Shown here: positions 1 to 11,060 of the stretch, one piece after another
Layout: each line of letters opens with the position of its first letter
Position numbering within the stretch: the first letter of the stretch is position 1
Source of the DNA: Benincasa hispida
Taxonomy: Eukaryota > Streptophyta > Magnoliopsida > Cucurbitales > Cucurbitaceae
Length of the DNA: 64,000 bases
Direction of reading: 5' to 3'
NCBI RefSeq assembly: GCF_009727055.1
Contig: NC_052358.1
Span: 44,137,948-44,201,947 of the forward strand
Notes under the pieces: generated by a model
What the model was told of the DNA's origin: nothing
Database searches by the model: none
Seen by the model: only the letters and a program-made list of their open reading frames with translations
Translations under genes and position numbers: made by a program

Positions 1-190
1 CATGACAAGGGCACTGGCCGAGGCTGCTCGACGCATGACAGGGGTGTTGGCCGAGGTTGCTCGACGCATGGGCTGCCTTCCAACGCATCACCTCCATCTT
101 TCTTCCTTCAGCCGCATGCCATCCCCAACCACTCTTCCAACGCATCAACACCACCCTTCCATCGCATCAACACAAAAAATTTATACTTAG
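1..190 (-). repeat. Fragment of a Ty3/gypsy-type LTR (same family as the solo LTR at 44571)
   Basis: The motifs CTCGACGCATG and TTGGCCGAGG recur here. Read on the opposite strand they match the GCATGCGTCGAGCA-type repeats at about 45000-45200. Translating this strand gives the same LAEVARRM-like pattern as the minus strand of that LTR, so the two are inverted relatives. The resemblance ends near 190. The piece is cut by the window edge, so its full length is unknown. Confidence 0.6.
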
Positions 191-949
191 CCAAATTTCC
201 AAATTTTCCTAAAAGTTAAACTTCCAAATTTCCTCTTTTCTTCAAATCTCTACTTTTTCCTCTACCATTCCACACTAGTTTCCACATCAACCTACTCATC
301 ACACTAGTCTTAGTAGGAAACATACTCAAGTAGAGAAATTAGGATTCGGGGTTCACAAGAATACTATTAAACACTATGAATTTGTCGTTAAAATGATAGT
401 CGCATAGGTGAACGTCGAGGGTGTTCTACATTGGAGTTGACCACTGGAGTTTATTGCCATAGTTGGTCGTCAGCATGCAAGTGGAGTCTATAAAAATATT
501 AGAGGGAGAGAGAATTGGTTATTTTAATCAATGAGTTATAAACAGTATTAGTGTAGTAAAATGGAAGGGCTAAAATAACCCTTAGCCCATCATCTGTCAC
601 ACACCTTAAACGTTGAGTGGGTTTTTTTAGCTCATTCAACCCATTCCAAATTGGTGCCTCAAATACCCTAAAATGTGTAATTTTTGGGGTATAGTAGGCA
701 CTAATTTAACAATGAATGATAAAATAATAGAGAACCAAATATGCTTTCCTTTGCACTCTATTTTATATATAGTATGGATTAAGATTATAGGTAGTGTGAT
801 TATTGAACTCCAGGTATATTTTAAATAGCTATAATTCTTGTCAATAAAATATTGATGTTGATGAAAATTAGTTAAAATGTTAACAAGGTCGGAAACATTT
901 TACACTTTCTAAATAAGTAAAAAATACATGTTATTTATATTATGTTTGT
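191..949. other. Unassigned AT-rich intergenic sequence
   Basis: I see no convincing coding sequence. A stretch near 600-660 (GTTGAGTGGG and CTCATTCAACCC) faintly resembles 19990-20090 and may be a worn short element. Otherwise it is AT-rich spacer up to the LTR that starts near 950. Confidence 0.4.
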
Positions 950-1299
950 TGTAAAAATGAAGAGCAAAACGTCGCACAATGGAAACATGGATATGGAGAT
1001 AATATAATATTAAAATAAATAATTAAAGAAAATTATGAAATTTATGAAAATTTGTCATCAATGTGTGTAATTTTTAAATTCCACCAAGTGCCATTATTGA
1101 TAGGCCATTTAATAATTAGGATGTGCATGGCACACATGAACAGTATGAAGAATGACACATGGGGAGATGGAAGAGTGACAAATGGCTTTTAGGACACTAA
1201 ACATTGGGTATCTTTTNTGACACATTGGAAGGTGGAAGAGCAACAAATGACTTTTAGGACACTAAGCATTGGGTATCTATTTTTGTAATATATATAATA
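950..1299 (-). repeat. 3' LTR of the host copia element
   Basis: This matches 10756-11060, for example ATATGGAGATAATATAAT and AAATTCCACCAA in both copies. The LTR ends in ATTTTTACA on the minus strand. A minus-strand purine tract (AAGGGGGA, 1301-1308) directly precedes it. Part of the LTR is duplicated around a lone N at 1217 (about 1150-1216 and 1218-1290). The two halves are similar but not identical. Confidence 0.7.
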
Positions 1300-1454
1300 C
1301 TCCCCCTTAGATGCATATTATATATGAAATATGCCTCGTTAAAACCTTACTAGAAAAAAAAATCCAATGGGGGAAAATCCTAGCGAAGGAAAAAGAGTAC
1401 ATATTTCATATAATTTAATAATCCTAAAAGAATACAATATATTTTTCACCCATC

Positions 1455-3500
1455 ATGGAAGCATCACTCGAGATCTCTGAATTGCCGCATTCCAATTTTG
1501 TGTACAAATTTTTTCAAAGGTTGCGGTAGGTAATGCCTTTGTAAATAAGTCATCCGAATTATCCTTCGAACAAATTTGTTGTACAGTGATGTCGTCATTT
1601 TCTTCGAGATCATGAGTGTAGAAAAGCTTTGGTGAAATATGTTTTATTCTATCTCCTTTAATACATCCTCATTTGATTTAGGTTATACATGTTGTGTTGA
1701 ATTTTTATAATATTGTTGGAAGATTTTTACTAGAAAACAAGCCACGTGTTTCATGAATGTGTCGAATCATTGATCTTAGTCATACATATTCTAGGCTAGC
1801 CTCATGAATTGCAAGAATTTCAGTATGATTTGAGGAAGTGGCCATTACAGTTTGTTTCACTGATCGCCAGGATATAACAGTTTCTACGCATGTGAATAAA
1901 TAACTTGTTTGAGTTCTAGCTTTGTGTGGATCAGATAAATATCCAGAATCAGCATAACCAACTACATCAAATTTTGATTTATTTAAATAAAATAAACTCA
2001 TATTAATCATTTCTTAGAGATAACGGAATATATGCTTAATTCCATTCCAATGTCTTTTTGTTGGAGAAGAATTGTATCTAGTTAATAAATTTACTGAAAA
2101 TACAATATCTGGTCTTTTATAATTAGCAAGATACATAAGTGCACCAATTACACTAATATATGGTACTTCAGGACCAAGAAGTTTTTCATTATCATCTCGA
2201 GGTCGAAATATATCTTTCTTTACATCCAGTGAATAAACTTCCATTGGCATGTTTAAATGAATGTGCTTTATCCATATAGAACCTCTTCAAACTTTTTATG
2301 TATAAGTTGACTAAAGAATAAATATTTCATATGTTAAATGCTCAATTTGTAAGCTAAGAAAATTTTTTTTTTCCGAGATTTTTCATGTCAAATTCTTTCT
2401 TAAGATATTCTATTGCTTTTGAAAGCTCTTTGGGAGTTCCAATTATATTTAAACCATCAACATTTACAGTTATAATAGTAAATTCTGACTATGATTTCTT
2501 TATAAAAAAATACGGACATATTGGATTGTTTTGATATCCTTTTTTAACAAATATCCACTTAAGCGATTGTATCACATTCGTCCTAATTGTTTTAATCCAT
2601 ATAGTGGTCTCTATAATTTTATTGAATACAATTCTCGAGAATTTGATTTATATGTTTCAGGTATCTTAAATCCTTTTGCAATTTTTATGTAAGTGTCATT
2701 ATCAAGAGATCCATATAAATATGTTATGACTACATCCATAAGGTGCATGTTCAGATTTTCATACACAGTCGGACCAATTAAATATCTTAATGTAATTGCA
2801 TCCACTACTAAAGAATATGTCTCCTTATAATCAATACCAGGTCTTTGTGAAAAACCTTGTGCAACTGGTCTTGTTTTATATCTTATGACCTCATTATTTT
2901 CATTTCTTTTTCTCACAAATACCCATTTGTATCCCACAAGTTTCACACCTTCTAGTGTTCGAACTACTAGCCTAAAAATCTGACGTTTTGAAAATGAGTT
3001 TAATTTTGCCTCGATTGCTTTTTTCCGTTGAAGCCAATTTTTTCCATGTCGACATTCTTCAACTGATTTTGGTTCAGAATCCTCACTTTCAGATATAATA
3101 TCAAGAGCAACATTATACAAAAAATGTTGTCGATAACTACATCAATTCGATTCGATATTTTTCTTGTCATGACATAGTTTATTGAAATCTCATTATTATC
3201 TTTAGGTATTTCGCCTTCCTCATTAGTCATATCAAGGATTTCTTCATGGGTATTTACATCCTTAACCAAGCCTTTTTTTACTATTGACTATTTTTATTTT
3301 TCGAGGATTTTTATCTTTGGAACTCATTGGTCTACCACACTTCTGGCGTGTTCCAGACTCATTAGTGACAACTTGCAGTGTTGGGATATCAATTTTCGAT
3401 GGAACATTTACATTTGGTATATGTGACTTAGTTACTTTCTTTGCATCTATAAATGCATATGTTAATCATTTGGAATATACAAAGGTTAACATTAACTAAG
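1455..3500 (-). pseudogene. Copia reverse transcriptase-RNase H remnant of the host element
   Basis: On the minus strand an acidic hinge (about 3500-3121) leads into copia RT with VGYKWVFVRKRNE, VAQGFSQRPGIDY and HLMDVV. It then reads LGPEVPYISVIGALMYLAN and RPDIVFSVNLL. RNase H follows with GYADSGYLSDPHKA and SSNHTEILAIHEAS, and a tail near 1455-1640 reads DDLFTKALP. RT would copy element RNA into DNA in a virus-like particle, and RNase H would remove the RNA. The catalytic YVDD motif near 2470 reads NVDG, so the second aspartate is lost. Frames change around 2250-2611 and 2010, and stops are present. The sequence is clearly dead, but its lineage as Ty1/copia is plain. Confidence 0.85.
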
Positions 3501-3538
3501 AAAAAAAAAACATGAAGATAGATAAAAAAAAAAAAATT

Positions 3539-4473
3539 CTAGATATTCTCGAAATCAAAAGAAATACTTGTTGTTCCATTCACTATGTTGATATTCTCTT
3601 TAGAAGATTCAAAGAAGTCTACCAGATCCAAAATTGTCAGATTGGATGGGTCAAATATATCATTATCTTGATAGGCACAATTAGCTTCTACATTTTTTCC
3701 TTTTTCTTTCAGAGAAGCTTGATATAGATCAGCTAAGTATTTTGATGTACGACACATACGTGACCAATTCCCAGTTATACCACATCGGAAGCATTTTTGT
3801 TCATCACCTTTTGAATTCTTATCTTGTGAAGCCTTTCCTTTATGATCATCATTTCGAGGGGTTCTTTTGAAAATTGGATCATTAAAACGACCACCACGAA
3901 ATTAATAATTATTTCTTCCTCTGCCATGGTCACAACCTCAATCATGACCCTGACTCCAACCACGATTATTAAAATTCACAGCAGTCACTTGAGAAGGGTG
4001 TTGTTCTAGTTGGTCGAGATTCGTGGTTCTTCATCAATAATTCGTTATTTTATTCATCCAAGACAAAGACATGAGATGAGTTCACAATATTTTTAAAACA
4101 TTTTTTCGATATTACTGCTTCATTACAATATTCAAGACATGAAAAATAGAAAATGTCTTCTCTAACATATCCATATTAGTATTTTTTTTTTCTCTGCATA
4201 ACAATAATTTTGAACTGATTTTAAATGGGGAATTATAATCACTTACAGATTTAAAATCTTATATCCTCAAGTGCATCCACTCATAACGAGCTTTAGGAAG
4301 AATAACTATTTTTTTGTGATCATACATTTCTTTAAAATTATTCCATGAGATACAAGGATCTTTTATTATAACATACTCAATTTTCAAACCCTCGTGGACA
4401 TGATGACGAAGGAAAATCATAGCTTTTGCTTTGTCTTGGATGTTGTATTCTCTTCTTAATATTATCTCCAAGG
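3539..4473 (-). pseudogene. Copia gag, C-terminal part with zinc knuckle (host element)
   Basis: On the minus strand a capsid-type segment reads DKAKAMIFLRHH, WNNFKEMYDHKK and VILPKARYEWMHLR. Further on, near 3745-3790, comes a knuckle CFRCGITGNWSRMC. The C-x2-C-x4-H-x4-C pattern has asparagine where the zinc-binding histidine should be. The frame is broken several times between 4259 and 3775. Gag would form the particle that packages element RNA. The N-terminal portion lies at 10602-10706, beyond the nested insertion. The segment runs directly into post-integrase hinge sequence, so protease and integrase are deleted. Confidence 0.8.
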
Positions 4474-5240
4474 TGAAGGAACTCTAAATCTAGAGAACCA
4501 GTGAGCGGAAGCGGATCGTTCAAAACTCACTGAGAAAGAACACATGCATTTACAGTCATATAGAAACAATTATGCATAAAGAATAAATTACAGCATGCTT
4601 CGTATATTAAATACAAAGGATCGAGTGATAATACCTTTAAAGAACCCTTTCTTCACGTATTTCCCTCGATCAATCACCAATACGTCCAAATAGCACGAAT
4701 GCAATGATCAACGAGAAGATCCTCGATTATCAGCGAGTAGAACTCGATCCTCGATCCTCGAACAGAACTCGACACCACCACAAGTTTACCTTGGTATTCT
4801 TGGTGTGAGAATCTAGGAGTTGTGGGCTCTATATGATTTTGGATAGAGGGAAGGAGGAGGTAAACGATCGAGTAGACGATTGAGTATGCGATCATAACGA
4901 TCGTGTAGAAGAAAAAGCCTATCGTATAGACTTGATACTCGATCATGTAGAAGATGAAGTCTATTGCATAGACTTGATACTTGATCGTGTAGTCTTCTTA
5001 AGCTATCGTCTAGTATACTCGGTGCTTTCGCATAGTCACTCGATTAGTAATCCGATAGCTTGTTTCTGTGAAAACGATTCAAATTAATGAATTCGAAAAC
5101 TATTTTTCCTTTTATCTCACAATTACGATAAAACCGTGAATAACCACCCACTCAAGTCGGTTATTAAGAAAAATAAATATTAATTATCATATAATTAATA
5201 AATTATAAATAAATACAATAACTAACTTATCATATTATAT
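4474..5240 (-). repeat. Truncated 3' LTR of element A
   Basis: This is collinear with 8600-9350, starting TGAAGGAACT in plus orientation and sharing GTGAGCGGAAGC, CCTCGATCAATCACC and CACCCACTCAAGTCGG. Similarity stops near 5240, where protease-coding sequence begins. Several CGATCGTGTAG-like repeats occur at 4860-5010. Confidence 0.85.
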
Positions 5241-5249
5241 AAACATTAT

Positions 5250-6043
5250 CCAATAACAGATATCGTTTCTTGTCCACAATAACTTAAGCCTGCCTACAGC
5301 AACAGCTGAAATGGCCTCACCATTACCGACTCTAAGAGTGAACTCTCCAGCTTCCAACTGTTTCCAGGAACTAAATCCTTAATGGGAAGAATATACATGG
5401 TTAGTAGCCCCTGAATCAATTATCCAGGCAGAATCATCATTCTCTACCAAGCATGTCTCCAAGAAAAATAAATCACATTTATCGTCTTTGAATTTCATTC
5501 TTTTTTGGAGAATAGTGGGAACAATATCAAAACCTATATTATAAACTCCAAGTTTCATTTCAGAGGATAGTCCTCGTCGATGAACTTCATTAGAGTCAGC
5601 AACAATTGCTTTCTTTGTTAGTCCCTCGACATTCAATAAGGACTGGAGATTATCTTGGGAAATGACATCACTGGTTTCATTGTCATCAATCCCATTTTGC
5701 TCGAAAAGTGAGAACTTACGTTCAAATAATTCTTGCAACGAGTCCATGATCTCACCTGCAATGACCCTGTTCTCAACCCTTCTAGCCAATGCATCAGGTA
5801 TGCTTGCCAAAATGTGATGTCGGGCCTTCGAATTAGTCTTCATCTACACCTCTTATGCATTACAAATAATTCGCAATGCATCAGGGGTTGGGACTTGAGG
5901 AAAATCCTCAAATATGACAACTCAAGGTCGTTTACCACGAAAAATGTTTTAATAGACTCTTTCCACGTCATGTAATTAAAATCGGTCAAAGTAAAAAAGG
6001 CAACTAACAGAAAATCATACATTATATTTTGCTTAAAAAACAA
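5250..6043 (-). pseudogene. Copia gag-protease remnant of element A
   Basis: On the minus strand, a gag segment contains YMTWKESIKTFFVVNDLEL (about 5980-5920). After a frame change it reads HHILASIPDALARRVEN and EIMDSLQELFERKFSL (about 5820-5715). It ends in SAWIIDSGATNHV near 5400, the aspartic protease motif D-S-G-A of copia polyproteins. Further on comes VGNGEAISAVAVGRLKL. A normal gag of this lineage is much longer, so the middle of gag, including the knuckle, is missing. Nothing of integrase follows, because LTR sequence begins at about 5240. The sequence is not functional. Confidence 0.75.
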
Positions 6044-8585
6044 ACATATTGATCTACGTTAGATTTTAACATAACTCTTTTAAAATAAATCCAATCAGGT
6101 TTAGAAAAATCTAAATGAACCCCATAATACATCTAGTTTTGCAATGACGCTTCAGTGATTTAGAACAAAAACCACCGAAGGGTAGTCAATTTCTCCTTTC
6201 ACTAAATTGAGACACTTTCAACTGATCATTACACCAGAATAACTCTTATTTCTTCATCCATCATTGATTTGGTCAATAAATCATTAACTTGCTCAACAAT
6301 TTTCCATAAGTGTGACCCTTCATTCTAGATCCTAAAGTTCCGCCCCAAGTAGCCAACCAAAGGGAAAAACCGATTGGAGAAAACACTAAAGCGATCCTAT
6401 CCATTTCTGGAGTTCGTCTTGATATTGACCAACTACACAAACCATCCGATGGGGGACGCTTCCAAGGCGCCATGAGGCCGTGCAAGAAGGTCTCACTGTG
6501 CAAGCCAATGAAAGAGACAGCAGGATATGTTGACACACATCCTTCTCCCACTTACTATAAGTACTCTCTCCATTCACCTTGATATTGACCCATGCAAACA
6601 CCATCCGAAGGGGGACGTTCCTAGGGTGCCACAAGGCCAAACGTGAATCTCACAGTGTGAACATTAAGGGTGAAACGTGAGTGGAATTGACATATCATAT
6701 ATATCTTTTTCTCCCACTGAGTATTTTAACAACCTAGAGGTTAATTTACTTAGAAAAATACGGCAAATTATTTTTACTAAGTGACTATTTAAGTTTGCCC
6801 AAAAGTAACACTTACTTTGGAAAGTTAAACAACTTTGATTAACATTCATTAAACACTTTAACAAATATTAATCAACTATTGCATGCTTGTAGCAAATCTA
6901 TCTAATTCACCTCTCCAGGTAGGTTTCCAGGTAAGGGTGTTCCGTTTTTGTCAGCTTAAATACCCCAGCCTACCAGAACCCTCCTTAGAAAAAAGGTCCC
7001 TTATAGATAAATTTATTAAAAATTTTAATCTTTTATTCAAATCAATTTAATCCTATTAAACCTATTTAAAAGATTAAACTTAGGTTTCTGATCTCATTAG
7101 AACCGTGGTCTTAGTTCTATCTCAATCAAAATTTTAAAACTCTTTTAAAAAATGATTAAAGCCTAAGTTTGCATGCAACTCTTTCTTATTGATTTTAATT
7201 CTAGTTTCATTAATTATAACTCTTATAAAGAATGAAACAATCAAAATCAACCACATTGCTAAGTTAAACATCCACAAGGCATTTACAACTTTTATAAATA
7301 AACTTAAGTGTCATGCTTCATGTAATGTTCATTCATTACTATATATAACTTTTATATAACTTGTAATGAACTAAGCATACATGTTAATATACACCCTTAT
7401 ACTATAACATTTATAATATAAAGATGATGCATGGATATGCTTAATGCATGCATATATTATAACTCTTATATTATATGATGCATGAGCATGCTTTAATATA
7501 ATTTAATCATGCAAACTACTATATTATAATACTTATAATATAAAGATGATGCATGAATAAATGCATAACCTATGAGGGGTTTTAAAACTATATGTCATAC
7601 ATTATGGCATATAAACTAACATACATCACATGTACATTAAATAAAAGTTGATGGATCGGGATAATTAGCCTCAAAGCTGGAAAAACCAAGCTAACTATTA
7701 CAAAATAATCGAGTCAACCGGTTCAAACAAGCGTGGGTCTTGAACCACCCAAGCGAAGCCTCATCACTTGATCGTGTAGTATCTCCTTCAGGTCGTCAAG
7801 TAACGCCTATCGAGTATAAACGATCGTGTAGCGTGGATCGAGTGCCTTTGGACTATGCAATGAGTATGAAGGTCACATGATCATGCAATGCACATTGAGT
7901 AACGCATGCCAAGCGATCGAGTAGACAACACCTATGCGATGAGCATGATTGTCTAAACAATCGAGGAGCAAGCGTCGAGTATCTTATACCGAGTGATCGA
8001 GTAGCTAGTGACTATGCGATGAGCATGCTAGCCTACTCGATCGTTTAGCGCGTGCGTCATGCATTGAGTATCATATACTCAGCAATTGTTTACCCCGAGC
8101 ATCTACCGATCGAGTAGCTAACGCAACATGATCGAGTAAACTCTTTACTTGATCGCATAGCATTAGCTATACGATCGTTTAGCAAATATTGAACGATCGA
8201 GTAGAACTTTTCTACACGATCGCATAGCCAAATCTAAATGATCGTTTAGTTTAAGCCACACGATGCGACCAACGATTGGTCTTCTTCCTCGAAGCAAATA
8301 ACATCTCCATGCATCTAAAGCTTCATCACAAACAACTCAAACAAAACAAAATTTGAATACAGACTCGATTGCTTGTTAATTATGCCCAAACACGTCAGGG
8401 CCCTTATAAATTAACTTTGTAAATGTAAAGAAAGCTTTAAATAGAGGCAATTATCCCAAAAACATCCATCAACAAAATCCACAACCACGCTCAGTACTTA
8501 AATGCATTGTAGAATTCATAAAACCCACCAAGACTGTAAATGACATTCAATACAACAATGGAATTTGGAACATCAGAACAACATG
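6044..8585 (-). other. Leader region of element A between PBS and gag
   Basis: This stretch is non-coding by appearance. It holds a duplicated block (ACCATCCGA, GGGGGACG, GCCA and AAGGCC, at about 6420-6490 and 6580-6640). At 7320-7560 are imperfect AT-rich repeats (TTATAATATAAAGATGATGCATG). At 7740-8280 is a long tract rich in CGATCGAGTAG/CGATCGTTTAG units like those in the LTR. The short open frames here look accidental. Confidence 0.5.
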
Positions 8586-8597
8586 ACTCTTATACCA
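8586..8597 (-). promoter_or_regulatory. Primer-binding site of element A (initiator tRNA-Met type)
   Basis: Three bases from the LTR end the minus strand reads TGGTATAAGAGT, close to the TGGTATCAGAGC complement of plant initiator tRNA-Met that primes reverse transcription of many copia elements. Its position just after the LTR terminal CA supports the call and the element's orientation. Confidence 0.75.
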
Positions 8598-8599
8598 AT

Positions 8600-10601
8600 T
8601 GAAGGAACTTTAAATCTAAAGAACCAGTAAGCGGAAGCAGATCGTTCCAAACTCCATTGAGAAAGAACACATACATTTACAGTCATACATAAACAGTTAT
8701 GCATAAAGAATAAATTACAGCATGCTTCATAAATTAAATACAAAGGATCGAGTGATGATACCTTTGAAGAACCCTTTCTTCATGTATTTCCCTCGATCAA
8801 TCACCAATGCATCCAAATAGCACAAATACAATGATCAACTTGAAGATCCTCGATCACTAACAAGTAGAACTCGATCCTTGATCCTTAAACAGAACTCGAC
8901 ACTACCACAAGGTTACTTGGTATTCTCAGTGTGAGAATCCAGGAGTTGTCGGCTCTGTATGATTTTGGATAGACGGAAGAAGGAGGTAAACGATCGTGTA
9001 TGTGATCATAACGATCGTGTAGAAGAAGAAGCCTATTGTATAGACTTGATACTCGATCGTGTAGAAGATAAAGTCTATCGCATAGACTTGATACTCGTTC
9101 GTGTAGCCTTCTCAAGCTATCGTCTAGTATACACGGTGCTATCTCATAGTCACTCGATTAGTAGTCCGATAGTTTGTTTCTGTGAAAACGATTCAAATTA
9201 TTGAATTGGAAAACTAAATTTCCTTTTATCTCACAGTTACCATAAAACCGTGAATAAACCACCCACTCAAGTCGGTTATTGAGAAAAAGAAATATGAATT
9301 ATCATATAATTAATAAATTATAAATAAATACAATAACGAACTTATCACATTATATTTATAACATATAGTTTTAATATTACATCATATGCAACATATAAAC
9401 CATAATTCTTTTTCTATTTTATGGTATTTAATATAAATCATATTTATATTAATTCCTTCAATCTAATAATGTATCAAATACATAATATCAATCATATCAT
9501 ATATAATTGAATTAATTTAATTATATCATATATAATCAAATTCCCTCTTGTTAATTTGAACACTTCAAACTAACCCAAAATCTGATTCTCAACTTGAATT
9601 CATTGAGCTACCAATGGGACCTTATGGATGTGTAGCTTGAAGCTCCAATGGTATGTGAATAACTGACTAAACTCTTTAATTACGATATCCACCATCCATT
9701 AACTGTCGGGCACTCCACTAAAGAACGACAGTTGCACTCTTTGCACTATAGATCTATTTCTATGTCCATTGGATATAACCAATCAACAATGCGATGACCC
9801 TTCACAAATAGCTCGTAAGTATAGCTGGACCAATTTACCGTTTTTCCCCTGTAATTACATCTAACTCCTTAAGTACCACTGATTCCTCTAATGAACAATA
9901 AGTCATAGTCCCACTATGACTGAGTCCTCTCTTCCCAAGAGAGGATGCATCTACTATGTTCAAGACTCGAAATTAACCCTTAAGGGAGAAAGTTATCTAC
10001 TTACCCTGCATCGGGGAAAGAGTGAATTCCGTCTTGTGTAGTTGAGTTCCCAGCTCCCCAATCAGACGAATCCCCAAAATGGTAGGCTTGTTGAGTTGGC
10101 AATCTAGCCACTTTCACCCATACAAATCAAATGACCGCCTTCATGAGCAGGAGTTCCCAACTCACTCAGGATTCAGGTCATGTCACCAATGATCATCCTA
10201 ATGAAATGTAAGCTTTTATTATCAACGACGTTATATAAAGAGACTAATCATTTCGTGGTCCGATCTTATACAATTTTTATAGCATACCCCCCTTGTTTGT
10301 CTCATATGAATGATCAGGATCAGATCATTTGTAGCCTTTTACAACACTTGTAACATCTACAAAATGAGCCGTATCCTATCCTTCATTTGTCCATATACTA
10401 CAAACCATTTTGGTTATTATTTAATCAAGATCCACCTGTATGTCTCTACGTACTTGTTTAAATTTACGTAGAATAACCATGGATCTTAGTTTATTGGATT
10501 GAGTAAATGCTTATAAAATAACACTTGTTTTATAATAACAATATATTTACAAAGTTTACAAACTACAAGACTACCAGGAGATTTAGAAACCATTTCCAAC
10601 A
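8600..10601 (-). repeat. 5' LTR of element A (about 2.0 kb)
   Basis: On the minus strand it starts TGTTGGAAATGG and ends AGTTCCTTCA, giving TG...CA termini. It is related to the LTR starting at 33048 (TGTTGGGAATAGTG), to the plus-strand LTR from 62430, and to the fragment at 39123-39957. These share TTAATGGATGGTGGAT and AAGAGTTTAGTCAGTTATTC. It contains a cluster of CGATCGTGTAG-like units (8980-9130). Translating that cluster gives a repeated LHDRVSSLY pattern, which I take as a repeat by-product and not a protein. Confidence 0.85.
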
Positions 10602-10706
10602 TAAAGTTCATAGTATCTAGGTGAATTTGGCATCTGGTATCCATGACAAATCATTATTCTCATTAATGTCAAGGGCTGCGAATTCAAATTTTGTAAGATT
10701 TATCAT
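10602..10706 (-). pseudogene. Gag N-terminus of the host copia element
   Basis: On the minus strand ATG at 10706 opens INLTKFEFAALDINENN and LSWIPDAKF, then a frameshift. This is the usual start of the gag whose continuation lies at 4473 and below. The reading is cut by element A at 10602, which is direct evidence for the insertion. Confidence 0.75.
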
Positions 10707-10755
10707 GGTAACACTTCAGCGGGGAAAATGGCAGGAGGTCATGTTGATGACGTAT

Positions 10756-11060
10756 TGTAAAAATCAAAAGAAAAACGATGTACAACAGATACACTAATAT
10801 GGAGATAATATAATATTAAAATAAATAATTAAAATAAAACAACTAAAGAAAATTATGGAATTTATGGAAATTTCTCACTAATGTGTGTGCTCTTTAAATT
10901 CCACCAAATGCCACTATTTATAGGTCATTTGGTAACTAGGATGTAGTTTTACATGGACACCAAACATCAATGATTACAAGGCATATGGACAACATGTGGA
11001 GATGGACGAGTGACAAATGACTTTTAGGATAGTAAGCATTGGGCATCTATTTTTCTAATA
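10756..11060 (-). repeat. 5' LTR of the host copia element
   Basis: It shares ATATGGAGATAATATAATATT, AAATTCCACCAA and TGACAAATGACTTTTAGGA with the copy at 950-1299. Its outer edge near 11060 abuts the TC end of a Helitron-like repeat. I could not recognise a primer-binding site just inside it. Confidence 0.65.

Larger units (their letters stand above)
4474..10601 (-). mobile_element. Nested Ty1/copia element with 2-kb LTRs (element A), truncated
   Basis: On the minus strand: a 5' LTR (8600-10601), a primer-binding site (8586-8597), a long leader (6044-8585), a gag-protease remnant (5250-6043), then a junction straight into the last 770 bp of the 3' LTR (4474-5240). Integrase, RT, RNase H and about 1.2 kb of the 3' LTR are gone. 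It lies inside the gag of the host copia element: gag reading stops at 10602 and resumes at 4473. A clean target duplication is not visible, as the flanking five bases differ. The two LTR copies agree at roughly nine in ten bases by eye, which suggests an old insertion. Confidence 0.8.
950..11060 (-). mobile_element. Host Ty1/copia element, internally deleted, split by a nested copia element
   Basis: On the minus strand the order is 5' LTR (about 10756-11060), gag start (10602-10706), a nested insertion (4474-10601), the rest of gag (3539-4473), a hinge plus RT and RNase H (1455-3500), a purine tract (1301-1308) and the 3' LTR (about 950-1299). The gag reading resumes across the insertion, which shows the nesting order. 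Protease and the whole integrase core are missing between about 3500 and 3539, so this is a defective deletion derivative. Exact outer ends and a target duplication could not be fixed. The 5' LTR edge coincides with the Helitron-like end at 11061. Confidence 0.8.

Noticed and set aside
6273..6640. Minus-strand frames of 84-92 codons with a duplicated segment
   Set aside because: They lie in the leader of element A, are not conserved in frame between the two repeat units, and have no recognisable domain.
8885..9204. Frames with a repeated LHDRVSSLY or DRVEDKVYRIDL pattern
   Set aside because: Both strands are open because of CGATCGTGTAG repeats in the LTR.
4474..10601. A clean 5-bp target duplication for element A
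   Set aside because: The flanks CAAGG and TAAAG differ; only the interrupted gag reading supports the insertion.
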